Origin: Bacteroidia bacterium
GTDB taxonomy: Bacteria > Bacteroidota > Bacteroidia > Flavobacteriales_E > Vicingaceae
Reading direction: 5' to 3'
NCBI GenBank assembly: GCA_030433355.1
Contig: JAUIMG010000008.1
Coordinates: 50,942-114,941 of the forward strand
Length of the DNA: 64,000 bases
Below, one piece after another: positions 8,911 to 17,851 of this stretch. The notes beneath the pieces are model-generated. The model did not search any database, had not been told where the DNA came from, and saw only the letters and a list, made by a program, of their open reading frames with translations. Every line of letters starts with the position of its first letter. Position 1 is the first letter of the stretch. The position numbers and the translations under genes were made by a program.

Positions 8911-10554
8911 ATGTACGACATATTACAATTGAACCAGAAAACGGTTACAGAGCTCAAAGAAATTGCAAAAGAGCTTGACATTAAGAAATACCAAAAACTA
9001 AAAAAAGAAGATTTAGTCTATACCATTCTCGACCAACAAGCTATTAAACCGGGGTCAAAAGTTGCAGAAAAGAAAGTAACTGCTCCCAAGCCTAAGGCGG
9101 AAAACAAAGATTTGGAATTAAATTTTGATAAAAAAGAAGTATCAAAAAAAGTGGATTCTAAGAATGTTGAGGCAAAAAAAGATGATTCAATTAAAGAAGA
9201 GGAAAAGAAGGTTGCTTATCCAAAAAAGCCTGCATCAGAAAGGGTTATAAGGCCACAAATTGAAAATAAAACTCCTCAGAAAGAATCTAACTCTAATGAA
9301 AAGAACACTACTGATTCTAAACCAAAAGAAACAGAAAAAGCAGAACAGGCGAAACCACAGCAGAAAGTTGACTCTCATAACAAGAATGAAAATAGAAGGC
9401 CAAACACCAATAAACCACCCAAGCCTTCTTACGATTTTGACGGTATTATTAGTAGTGAAGGTGTTCTTGAAATGATGCCTGATGGCTATGGGTTTTTAAG
9501 GTCTTCAGATTACAATTATTTGAATTCTCCTGATGATGTATACGTATCTCAGTCTCAAGTAAAGCTTTTTGGTTTAAAAACGGGAGATACTGTAAGAGGA
9601 ACCGTTAGGCCACCTAAAGAAGGCGAGAAGTATTTTCCACTGATTAAGCTAGAAGAAATTAATGGTAGAGAACCAAGTTTTGTGAGAGATAGGGTTCCAT
9701 TTGAATACCTTACACCACTTTTCCCATCAGAAAAATTTAAACTTTCAGGTCATAAAGAAGAATCTCTTTCAACAAGAGTAATTGATTTATTTACTCCAAT
9801 AGGTAAGGGGCAAAGAGGTTTGATTGTAGCACAACCTAAAACTGGTAAAACAACTTTATTAAAAGAGGTTGCAAATGCTATTGCTGCAAACCATCCTGAG
9901 GTATATTTAATTATACTTCTAATAGATGAAAGGCCTGAAGAGGTTACGGATATGGCAAGAAGTGTTAACGCGGAAGTGATTGCATCTACATTTGATGAGC
10001 CTGCAGATAGACATGTAAAAGTTGCCAATATTGTACTTGAAAAAGCAAAGAGAATGACTGAATGTGGTCATGATGTGGTTATTTTACTAGACTCAATCAC
10101 TAGGTTAGCTAGAGCTTACAATACGGTTTCTCCTGCTTCAGGAAAAGTCCTTTCAGGTGGTGTAGATGCTAACGCTCTTCATAAACCAAAAAGATTTTTT
10201 GGTGCAGCCAGAAAAATTGAAAATGGAGGTTCTTTAACTATTCTTGCAACTGCGCTTACAGAAACCGGGTCTAAAATGGATGAGGTTATTTTTGAAGAAT
10301 TTAAAGGAACAGGTAATATGGAGCTTCAATTAGATAGAAAAATATCTAATAGAAGAATTTATCCCGCTATTGATATCGTTTCTTCTTCAACGCGTAAAGA
10401 GGACTTGTTGTTAGGTAAAGATATTACTCAAAGAATGTGGGTGCTAAGAAATCATATTGCAGATATGAACCCAGTAGAAGCAATGGATTTCTTGAAAGAT
10501 AGAATGGGTAAAACGAAGAATAATGAAGAGTTTCTGATTTCAATGAATGGCTAA
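8911..10554 (+). CDS. rho: transcription termination factor Rho, with long charged insertion
   Basis: The protein is 547 residues, against about 420 in E. coli. Residues 1-45 form the N-terminal helical Rho_N domain. Residues ~48-175 are a Lys/Glu/Asn-rich low-complexity stretch. The cold-shock-like RNA-binding domain (DGYGFLRS near 191-198) follows, then the RecA-type motor with P-loop QPKTGKTT at 308-315, [25 protein letters not shown], and the R-loop region [16 protein letters not shown]. All ATPase motifs are intact. Charged insertions in Rho are known from Bacteroidota. The leader of 117 bases holds no obvious ORF. The stop overlaps the following gene by eight bases. Confidence 0.97.
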   Translation: MYDILQLNQKTVTELKEIAKELDIKKYQKLKKEDLVYTILDQQAIKPGSKVAEKKVTAPKPKAENKDLELNFDKKEVSKKVDSKNVEAKKDDSIKEEEKKVAYPKKPASERVIRPQIENKTPQKESNSNEKNTTDSKPKETEKAEQAKPQQKVDSHNKNENRRPNTNKPPKPSYDFDGIISSEGVLEMMPDGYGFLRSSDYNYLNSPDDVYVSQSQVKLFGLKTGDTVRGTVRPPKEGEKYFPLIKLEEINGREPSFVRDRVPFEYLTPLFPSEKFKLSGHKEESLSTRVIDLFTPIGKGQRGLIVAQPKTGKTTLLKEVANAIAANHPEVYLIILLIDERPEEVTDMARSVNAEVIASTFDEPADRHVKVANIVLEKAKRMTECGHDVVILLDSITRLARAYNTVSPASGKVLSGGVDANALHKPKRFFGAARKIENGGSLTILATALTETGSKMDEVIFEEFKGTGNMELQLDRKISNRRIYPAIDIVSSSTRKEDLLLGKDITQRMWVLRNHIADMNPVEAMDFLKDRMGKTKNNEEFLISMNG

Positions 10555-11065
10555 TACAAGAAAAAAACTAAGACCATTTGATATAGCTGTTCGAATGCTA
10601 TTGATTTCGATTGTCTTTAAAATGATTGTGTTTTTTGCTTCACAACAGTTTACTGTTTATGAATCAATTGCAATATTTCTTAATATCTTCGTATTAATGA
10701 CTGGTGTTTTCCTTGGTATCTGGAATTTTAGGAAATCTTTAAGTAAACCTCAAGCTTTTACTGACTATTTAAAGGAAGGCATGAAAGTAGCTGCCTTGTA
10801 CGCTATTTTAATGACTGCATTTGTTTATGTGTATTATACATTTATAGACTCTACTTACTTTTATTTGAAGTTAGCGAAGCAATCGGCCTTATTAGAAGAG
10901 AGTGGAAGAGCAGCTCAAGAAATAAAGCAAGCTACGGATACTATGAAAGTAGTTTTAACTCCTTTCTTTCAAAGCACTATTACATTAATTGGGTTCCTTC
11001 TACTTGGAAGTTTTTACGCTTCCATAATTACTTTTTTACTTCGAAAATTTAAGCCAGGATTTTAG
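10547..11065 (+). CDS. DUF4199-like membrane protein
   Basis: The 172-residue protein has four hydrophobic segments, near residues 15-32, 38-58, 78-100 and 142-165, and a charged loop between the third and fourth. The arrangement and the [22 protein letters not shown] block resemble DUF4199, a Bacteroidota membrane family without known function. It overlaps rho by eight bases, so it is probably co-transcribed and translationally coupled. Its stop overlaps the convergent mpl stop by four bases. Confidence 0.6.
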   Translation: MANTRKKLRPFDIAVRMLLISIVFKMIVFFASQQFTVYESIAIFLNIFVLMTGVFLGIWNFRKSLSKPQAFTDYLKEGMKVAALYAILMTAFVYVYYTFIDSTYFYLKLAKQSALLEESGRAAQEIKQATDTMKVVLTPFFQSTITLIGFLLLGSFYASIITFLLRKFKPGF

Positions 11066-12417
11066 CTTAATAGTTGCTTAGCATAAGCATCAAGCGGAAT
11101 CCCATCAAAGTTCCCAGATGTCATTAAAAGTAAGATATGATTCTTGTATTCTATAGATTCAAGATAGCTTTGTAATTCGACAGAACTATTATATACTTTT
11201 ACTTTAGAGGGTAAGAAAGCTTCTACTACTTCTTCCTTAGATATACTTGCTAGACCTTTATGTTCAAGAGTATGAGGATTGAAATAAACTATAGCTTCAT
11301 CCGCTTGATCCATAGTTCCGGAGTATTGCTCTAAAAACTCTTTATTTAAGCTGCTGAAAGTATGTAATTCCATGCAAGCTATAAGCTTTTTACCTTCATA
11401 CTGGGTCTTAACAGCTTTGGTAGTAGCCTTTAGCTTAGAAGGTGAATGCGCAAAGTCTTTATATACTTTGCAATTTTCAGATTCTGCAATTAATTCTAAT
11501 CGCTTATTTGCTCCATCAAATGAACTGATTTGTTGGTAAAAATCATCATTAGAAATTCCTAATTCTTCGCAAATTAGCATAGCAGCCATAAGATTCTGTA
11601 GATTGTGCTCTCCGAAGATTTCTAAAGGGATCTCTTTAGTTTTGCCTATTAAAATAGTTTTGCCATTTTCAATTCTATTTGCATGGGCTGTATATTCTTC
11701 CGTATGAATGTTAGACGTTTTATTTTGAACGATATGTTCTAATTCTTTATCGCCTTCATAATAAAAAAGGCTTCCATTCTTTTCGATAGAGTTTACAAAT
11801 AATCGAAATTGCTCTACATAATTTTCAAAGGTTGGAAATACATTGATATGATCCCACGCTATTCCGCTGATTACTGCTATATGTGGTTTATACCATAGAA
11901 ATTTTGGTCTTCTATCAATAGGTGAAGAAAGGTATTCGTCTCCTTCAATGATCATGATGGGAGCATCACTAAGTTTTACCATAGTGTCAAATCCTTTTAT
12001 TTGTGCACCTACTAAATAATCAAAATTTAGATCTAAGTTTTTAAGCACATGCAATACCATGGAAGTAATAGAAGTTTTCCCATGACTTCCGGCTATAACA
12101 ACTCTCTTTTTATCTTTAGATTGATTGTAAATATATTCTGGGTAAGAATATACTTTTAGTCCTAACTTTTGAGCTTTAATCAACTCTGGGTTGTCAGGTT
12201 TTGCATGCATACCTAATATTACAGCATCAATATCTTTTGTAATTCTATTTTCATCCCAACCAATTTTACTTGGCAAAAGGTGGTTGTCGTCTAACCTGCT
12301 TTTTGAGGGTTCAAATATTTCATCGTCGGAACCACTAATATCATAACCCTTCTTTTTTAAGGCTATAGCCATATTATGCATAGCACTTCCTCCAATGGCT
12401 ATTAAGTGGATTCTCAT
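11062..12417 (-). CDS. mpl: UDP-N-acetylmuramate:tripeptide ligase (Mpl-type Mur ligase)
   Basis: The 451-residue protein is a Mur ligase: an N-terminal IGGSAMHNMA motif for the UDP moiety, ATP loop GSHGKTS at 110-116, IIEGDEYLSSPID in the middle, and AWDHINVFPT and a DFAHSP block in the central and C-terminal domains. AMHNMAIALK rather than the GxGMSGIA of MurC, and the DEYLSS block, point to Mpl, which ligates the tripeptide recovered from turned-over murein to UDP-MurNAc. MurC remains a possible misassignment. It stands alone between convergent and co-directional genes. Confidence 0.88.
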   Translation of the reverse strand: MRIHLIAIGGSAMHNMAIALKKKGYDISGSDDEIFEPSKSRLDDNHLLPSKIGWDENRITKDIDAVILGMHAKPDNPELIKAQKLGLKVYSYPEYIYNQSKDKKRVVIAGSHGKTSITSMVLHVLKNLDLNFDYLVGAQIKGFDTMVKLSDAPIMIIEGDEYLSSPIDRRPKFLWYKPHIAVISGIAWDHINVFPTFENYVEQFRLFVNSIEKNGSLFYYEGDKELEHIVQNKTSNIHTEEYTAHANRIENGKTILIGKTKEIPLEIFGEHNLQNLMAAMLICEELGISNDDFYQQISSFDGANKRLELIAESENCKVYKDFAHSPSKLKATTKAVKTQYEGKKLIACMELHTFSSLNKEFLEQYSGTMDQADEAIVYFNPHTLEHKGLASISKEEVVEAFLPSKVKVYNSSVELQSYLESIEYKNHILLLMTSGNFDGIPLDAYAKQLLS

Positions 12418-12419
12418 GC

Positions 12420-13166
12420 TTATTTATTAGAAGTTGTTGTGCTATTAGATTTCTTTTTTATTCTCTGGTTTTCAAATTGCCAGCTTAGAGAGAAATACAT
12501 TAATTGAGAAGTCTCATATCTTGTCAAATCTCTTAAAGCATTGTTTGGGTTTTTGTAGTCGTGATTCAAGAAATCATCCAAGTAATATTTAAACTTAATA
12601 TTTACTCCATAAGGAAACTGAAATCCTACAAATCCTGAAGTAACAATCGTATTTGTTTGATCTCCAAACCATTCGCTGTGTTTAGATTTAGTGCCGGAAC
12701 GATTATGAGAATTCCAATATTTCTCTTTATAAGCAAATTGTAATTCAACCTCGCCACCTACAAAGAAATAAGTGTTGTTTTCGAAGGACCCTAGCTTTAA
12801 AGCAAATGGAATACCTAGGTTATAGGATCTTCTTACAAACTTATAGTCTTGAATAATATCGTCTGCATCTTTAATTCTCTCATTGCTTATCAATCCAACA
12901 TTTCTCAAGCCGAAACCACTATATATTCCGAATTTATCTGAAAAGTCTACATGGAGATTATAACCTAGATGAAAAAACATGGTAAATCTCATGGGGCTAA
13001 CGAGTAGTTCATTGTCAGGATTTGCCTCTTTATAAGCATCTGTGAACTCCATATCGCCCCATTGGAATAAAAGCTCTCCAGAAGAGATAGAATATACATC
13101 TGTTTGAGCCTTAGCATTGCTTAGAAAAATAGCAAACAAAGAAAAAAGTATAATAATTTTATTCAT
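12420..13166 (-). CDS. predicted outer-membrane beta-barrel protein
   Basis: The 248-residue protein begins at ATG 13166 with signal peptide MNKIIILFSLFAIFLSNAKAQ; an upstream TTG at 13196 would add ten residues with no signal character. The mature part alternates aromatic and polar residues, for example FHLGYNLHVDF, FGIYSGFGLRNVG and YFSLSWQFENQ near the C-terminus, as expected of a small porin-like OmpW/PorT-like barrel. No specific function can be named. It overlaps the stop of the preceding gene by eight bases, and the pair probably acts together. Confidence 0.7.
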   Translation of the reverse strand: MNKIIILFSLFAIFLSNAKAQTDVYSISSGELLFQWGDMEFTDAYKEANPDNELLVSPMRFTMFFHLGYNLHVDFSDKFGIYSGFGLRNVGLISNERIKDADDIIQDYKFVRRSYNLGIPFALKLGSFENNTYFFVGGEVELQFAYKEKYWNSHNRSGTKSKHSEWFGDQTNTIVTSGFVGFQFPYGVNIKFKYYLDDFLNHDYKNPNNALRDLTRYETSQLMYFSLSWQFENQRIKKKSNSTTTSNK

Positions 13167-14880
13167 CGTTTTGTTGTTTATTGTTTGACAGTCCAAATAT
13201 GCTAATATTATCTATTCCAAGCTCATTCAAAATAATATTATTCCAGAAAAGCATCTGATTTAAGTTTTCTCCTCTTTGAACTTCTTTGTTAAACTTCTCT
13301 ATAAGCTGTTCCATTTCTTTTAATCTTCTTGAAAAAAGAAGATTTATGGATTTGCTAGAATTTAACTCCAACTCTAATTGTCTTCTATATGTTTCATAAA
13401 GATCAAAATACATATTGATATAAGCTAGCGTTGTATTATCTATATCTAATTTATAAAAGCTCTGAAAAGGATCAAAAATGGAATATAGCTGAATGTATAG
13501 ACTATCATTCATGTAATTATAGTCGAAGTACCATTGTACTTTTAAGTTATATAAATCCGTTTTGATTGCTGCATTCTTAGGATACCCTAAATTGTTTTCT
13601 ACGATTGGGTCTAGATTTCTTAATAAAATTCTATTTTTTTCGCCTTTCCATGGCTGGTATTTGCTTTCTTCTAACCTATTCTTAAAATATTTTGGAGTTT
13701 CTATCATCCAGTTTGCAGGGTTTTCTTCTTGCTCTGCATTTAGTTTAAACTCTTCATTAAACTGCCAAAAATTCGTATCGTAGGGTAATCCAAAAACTTT
13801 TGAATAATCAGATGGTATATTTTTGAAGTCGAAGTGTGGTAAATTAAACGAAGTATCATAATCATAAGGATAAAGAACTGCTTCAGTGTGAATACGGTAA
13901 GATTTCTTCAGACTATTGATGTAAGTTAAGTCATAGAAAAAATGAATAGATTTTGGAAAAACAATTCCATTCTTTTGAAAAAAAGTTTTTTCAATTTCAA
14001 AGTCAATTTTTTCCAATTCATCAGACTCCCAGATTGGTTTAAAAGGACTATTTCCTGCATTATTATAAATTAGTTTGACTTTCTCAAAAAACTTTCTATC
14101 CATGTTGATAAGAATTCTTGTATAGAATCCCTCCTTCTTAGGTTTAGCTTCAATTTCGTAGATTAAATGACCTTTTTCATTTCTAAAACTGCTTAAATAA
14201 TCTAATTGGTATCTCTTTTTAAGTTCCTTTTTATTCAATTCTAAAGCTTGCACTGGAAAGTAAGGGCTATTTTCAAAAGTTTTAATTAGTCCTATAACTT
14301 TAGAGGTTTCTTGACTTACAAAAAATCTATTTTCACTAATAGTATCTAGAGCTACTCTTGCTTTTTTAAGTTGGAGTTCTAAGAGGTCGTAACTTTGATA
14401 AATTCCATTGTAATAGGCTTCCATATGCTCAACTTCCTTATTTTCATGTTTTGTTTTTAACAAGAAATAAGTTTTAGCAGTATCTAGGTGAGATGTTTTG
14501 GTTTTTTTGCAAGATTGAATTAATTCATAAAGAAAATCGCTTTCTTCACTAACTTCAACCATGGGAATAGCTTCTATCTTAGAAACTAGTATTATGTTTG
14601 GATTCTTTATTAGTTCGGCAATTGAGTTTTTATAAACATTAAAGCCTATGTAGCTTATTTGTATACTATCACTTATATTTTCGTAAGAAATTAATGTAAA
14701 GCCATCAAAATTGCTAGTATTCCCTTTTTTCGTGTTTAAATTAAATACGTTTGCAAAAGCTAAAACATTTTGTGATTCATCAAGGATTTTTATCCTTAGT
14801 TTGTTTTCTTGTGCATTTGAATAATAAGAAACAATCAAGAAAAGAATGGAAAACGAAATGATTCGCTTAAATAAATGCAT
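13159..14880 (-). CDS. exported carboxypeptidase-regulatory-like domain protein
   Basis: The 573-residue protein has a signal peptide (about 1-23). A CarboxypepD_reg-like beta-sandwich of about 80 residues follows, with FANVFNLNTKKGNTSNFDGF and DSIQISYIGF, the same fold that precedes SusC-like receptors. The rest is a large unrecognised region rich in aromatic and charged residues. No plug or barrel domain follows, so it is not a TonB receptor. It is coupled by an eight-base overlap to the small barrel protein, which suggests a joint envelope function. Confidence 0.7.
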   Translation of the reverse strand: MHLFKRIISFSILFLIVSYYSNAQENKLRIKILDESQNVLAFANVFNLNTKKGNTSNFDGFTLISYENISDSIQISYIGFNVYKNSIAELIKNPNIILVSKIEAIPMVEVSEESDFLYELIQSCKKTKTSHLDTAKTYFLLKTKHENKEVEHMEAYYNGIYQSYDLLELQLKKARVALDTISENRFFVSQETSKVIGLIKTFENSPYFPVQALELNKKELKKRYQLDYLSSFRNEKGHLIYEIEAKPKKEGFYTRILINMDRKFFEKVKLIYNNAGNSPFKPIWESDELEKIDFEIEKTFFQKNGIVFPKSIHFFYDLTYINSLKKSYRIHTEAVLYPYDYDTSFNLPHFDFKNIPSDYSKVFGLPYDTNFWQFNEEFKLNAEQEENPANWMIETPKYFKNRLEESKYQPWKGEKNRILLRNLDPIVENNLGYPKNAAIKTDLYNLKVQWYFDYNYMNDSLYIQLYSIFDPFQSFYKLDIDNTTLAYINMYFDLYETYRRQLELELNSSKSINLLFSRRLKEMEQLIEKFNKEVQRGENLNQMLFWNNIILNELGIDNISIFGLSNNKQQNDE

Positions 14881-14946
14881 AATTAAAAATATTTATTTTT
14901 TAGCCAATAGCTTATTTATATTTTGTCAACTAAAATAGTCTATAGA

Positions 14947-16152
14947 ATGAAAATTGGAATTATTAGAGAAGGAAAGAACCCACCAGATAAGAGAGTTCCA
15001 TTTACTCCAAAACAGCTTAGAAATATTGTGGATGAATACGATGCTATTGAAGTTGTTGTTCAAAAGAGTGAAGTTAGAGGTATAAGTGATGGTGAATACG
15101 AAAATGAAGGGATTTCTGTAGTAGATAATATCGATGAAGTAGATGTAGTGTTTGGCGTAAAGGAGATCAACATAGTAGACTTGATTCCAAACAAAACCCA
15201 CTTTTTTTTCTCACATACAATTAAAGAACAACCTTACAATAGAGATTTACTGAAGAGTATTTTAAAAAAAAATATTACCCTTATTGATTATGAGTGCTTG
15301 GTTAATCCGAATGGTATTAGAATTTTGGGATTTGGTAGGTATGCAGGTATAGTTGGAACTTACAATACGCTTTTAGCATATGGCAAAAGAATGAATCAAT
15401 TTGATTTAAAATCTGCTCACAACTGCCACGATAAGAAGGAGTTATACAAAGAATTAGAAAAGGTCAAGCTTCCTAACTCGTTTAAAATTGTTATAACAGG
15501 TTTAGGTAGAGTAGCGGGAGGGACGATGGAAATTCTAGATTATTTAAAAATAAAGCAAGTATCCCCTGAAGACTTTATTAGTCAAAAGTTTAATGAGCCT
15601 GTTTACACACAATTATCTGTAAATGAATATTTTAAAAAACCGGATAATTTTAATTTTGAAAGGGAAGAGGCTTACTCTAATCCAGAGAGATTTGAATCCA
15701 ATTTTATGACTTATGCAAAGCATGCAGATATGTACATTTCTTGTCACTATTGGGATTCAAAAGGGCCATTAATTTTTAATAAAACGGAATTAGCTTCTTC
15801 AGATTTTAAAATACGAACTATTGGAGATATAAGCTGTGATATTGCAGGTCCTATTCCTTCAACTGTAAGACCATCTACAATAGACGATCCGATATATTAT
15901 GTCAATAGATTTGATTGCGTCGAAATTAATAATATCGACGACAATAGCATAACGGTTATGGCAGTGGATAATTTGCCTTGTGAACTTCCTAGAGATGCTT
16001 CAGAAGATTTTGGAAAAGAGTTGTTTGAAAAAGTTATTCCTGCTCTGGCAAATAAGGATAAAGATGGTTTATTAGAAAGAGCTACAATAGCAAAAGGAGG
16101 AGAGCTAACACCTAAATTTTCTTATTTAGAAGCATATGTTAATGGGAAATAG
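14947..16152 (+). CDS. saccharopine dehydrogenase / alanine dehydrogenase-like NAD(P) enzyme
   Basis: The 401-residue protein starts at ATG 14947 (MKIGIIREGKNPPDKR); a TTG eight codons earlier is less likely. The N-terminal IREGKxPPDKRVPFTP segment, an H-x-H-like FFFSHTIKEQ block near residue 93 and the GLGRVAGG nucleotide-binding loop near residue 189 are shared by lysine-forming saccharopine dehydrogenases and alanine dehydrogenases. The C-terminal ISCDIAGPIPSTVRPSTIDDP also fits the saccharopine group. The metabolic role is uncertain because dapB shows that the diaminopimelate route is present. The 3' end overlaps convergent rpe by 14 bases. Confidence 0.65.
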   Translation: MKIGIIREGKNPPDKRVPFTPKQLRNIVDEYDAIEVVVQKSEVRGISDGEYENEGISVVDNIDEVDVVFGVKEINIVDLIPNKTHFFFSHTIKEQPYNRDLLKSILKKNITLIDYECLVNPNGIRILGFGRYAGIVGTYNTLLAYGKRMNQFDLKSAHNCHDKKELYKELEKVKLPNSFKIVITGLGRVAGGTMEILDYLKIKQVSPEDFISQKFNEPVYTQLSVNEYFKKPDNFNFEREEAYSNPERFESNFMTYAKHADMYISCHYWDSKGPLIFNKTELASSDFKIRTIGDISCDIAGPIPSTVRPSTIDDPIYYVNRFDCVEINNIDDNSITVMAVDNLPCELPRDASEDFGKELFEKVIPALANKDKDGLLERATIAKGGELTPKFSYLEAYVNGK

Positions 16153-16795
16153 AAGCAAGTCTATTGATTGTTTCTACGGGGTTTTCTGACTTAAACACAA
16201 AACTACCTGCCACAAGAACATCAGCGCCTTTTTCTATTAATTTTTCTGCATTTGAACTACTTACTCCACCGTCTATTTCAATCAAAGTATTGGTGTTTGT
16301 CTTAAGAATTAATTCTTTTAACTCTTCTACTTTACCGTATGTTTTTTCTATGAATGATTGACCTCCAAATCCTGGATTTACAGACATCATGCATACTAAA
16401 TCAATGTCTTGAATTACATCTTTAAGAAAGTTAATAGGAGTGTGAGGATTTAAAGCAACTCCTGCCTGCATTCCTTCTTCCTTTATTGCATGTATAGTTC
16501 TGTGAAGGTGATTACATGCTTCATAGTGGACAGTTAAAACATCAGCTCCAACAGATTTAAAGTCTTTGATATATCTATCTGGTTCTACAATCATTAAATG
16601 CACATCAAAAGGCTTATTTGCATGCGGTTTAATTGCTTTTATAACGGGAAGACCAAAAGAAATATTTGGCACAAAAACACCATCCATAACATCGATATGA
16701 TACCAATCTGCCTTACTATGGTTAATGATATTGCAAGCAGATTGTAAGTTACTGAAATCTGCTGCCAAAATTGAAGGAGCTACTTTGTGTGCCAT
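16139..16795 (-). CDS. rpe: ribulose-phosphate 3-epimerase
   Basis: The 218-residue TIM-barrel protein starts MAHKVAPSILAADFSNL at ATG 16795. Motifs of Rpe are complete: DVMDGVFVPNISFG with the metal-binding His/Asp residues, FDVHLMI, VHYEA, MMSVNPGFGGQ near residue 137 and EIDGGV near 172. It interconverts ribulose-5-phosphate and xylulose-5-phosphate in the pentose phosphate pathway. It lies 28 bases downstream of rpoD on the same strand and may share its transcript. Confidence 0.97.
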   Translation of the reverse strand: MAHKVAPSILAADFSNLQSACNIINHSKADWYHIDVMDGVFVPNISFGLPVIKAIKPHANKPFDVHLMIVEPDRYIKDFKSVGADVLTVHYEACNHLHRTIHAIKEEGMQAGVALNPHTPINFLKDVIQDIDLVCMMSVNPGFGGQSFIEKTYGKVEELKELILKTNTNTLIEIDGGVSSSNAEKLIEKGADVLVAGSFVFKSENPVETINRLASISH

Positions 16796-16823
16796 AGACA
16801 GCAAAAGTAAGAGAAATTATGTC

Positions 16824-17690
16824 TTAGCCTAAATATGATTTTAAAATCTTACATCTTCTATTGATCTTAAGTCTTCTTACGGCTTTTTCCTTTATTTGTC
16901 TTACTCGTTCTCTTGTTAGTTCAAATGAATCTCCTATTTCCTCTAAACTCATAGGAGCACGTCCATTTAAACCAAAGAACATTCGAATAACTTCAGCTTC
17001 TCTTCCCGGTAAAGAAACCAATAATGACTCTATTTCACTGCATAGTGATTCATTCAAAAGTTTTTTATCGGGGTCTGGAGCATCAGTATTACTCATTAGT
17101 TCGTACATATTGCTACTATCTTCATCGCTAGATAAAGGTGCATCCATAGATACATGTCTTCTGCTATTCTTTAAAGATATTTTTACATCTAGTTCCGGTA
17201 AGTCTAGCCGTTCTGCAATTTCATGCTCTTGAGGTTCTCTTTCATACTCTTGCTCAAGCTCATTAAATGTTTTTCTAACCTTATTGATTGCACCAATTTT
17301 GTTTAAAGGCAGTCTTACAATTCTAGATTGCTCTGCAAGTGCCTGCAAAATTGACTGACGAATCCACCAAACGGCATAGGAGATAAACTTGAAGCCTCTT
17401 GTTTCATCAAATCTTTGGGCAGCTTTAATAAGCCCTAAATTGCCTTCATTAATCAAGTCTGGTAAACTAAGTCCTTGGTTTTGGTACTGTTTTGAAACTG
17501 AAACTACAAATCGAAGATTAGCTTTGGTGAGTCTTTCTAATGCCCTTGTATCTCCATCTTTAATTCTCCTAGCTAATTCTACTTCTTCTTCAGCAGTAAT
17601 TAAATCAACTTTACCTATTTCTTGTAAATAGCGATCAAGTGATACGGTTTGACGATTGGTTATACTTTTGCTAATCTTTAGCTGTCTCAT
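16824..17690 (-). CDS. rpoD: primary sigma factor (RpoD/SigA type, short)
   Basis: At 288 residues this is the short primary sigma of Bacteroidota, lacking a long region 1.1. Region 1.2 reads [11 protein letters not shown] near residues 17-27. Region 2 holds [36 protein letters not shown] and [17 protein letters not shown], which read the -7 element. Region 3 and region 4 ([24 protein letters not shown]) complete the set. It is the factor expected to recognise the TAnnTTTG promoters noted elsewhere in this window. It lies downstream of pnp but behind a strong terminator. Confidence 0.95.
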   Translation of the reverse strand: MRQLKISKSITNRQTVSLDRYLQEIGKVDLITAEEEVELARRIKDGDTRALERLTKANLRFVVSVSKQYQNQGLSLPDLINEGNLGLIKAAQRFDETRGFKFISYAVWWIRQSILQALAEQSRIVRLPLNKIGAINKVRKTFNELEQEYEREPQEHEIAERLDLPELDVKISLKNSRRHVSMDAPLSSDEDSSNMYELMSNTDAPDPDKKLLNESLCSEIESLLVSLPGREAEVIRMFFGLNGRAPMSLEEIGDSFELTRERVRQIKEKAVRRLKINRRCKILKSYLG

Positions 17691-17803
17691 ATTCCCTGTT
17701 AGTTTTGGTTAGTAAAAAAGTAAGAACTATGGTAGATAGTGCTTATAAATATAACCAAAAAAGTAATTCAGTGGATTTTTAGTGAGCTTAGATTAGATGT
17801 ATT

Positions 17804-17837
17804 AAAAAAAAGCCACGCATTTGCGTGGCTTTTTTTG
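17804..17837 (-). terminator. intrinsic terminator of pnp
   Basis: GCCACGC at 17812-17818 and GCGTGGC at 17823-17829 form a 7-bp GC-rich stem with loop ATTT. On the minus strand it is followed by eight T residues (17811-17804), and A residues lead into it. It lies 15 bases beyond the pnp stop and separates pnp from rpoD. The flanking A and T runs would make it work in both directions. Confidence 0.92.
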
Positions 17838-17851
17838 AGTTTTATTTAAAA

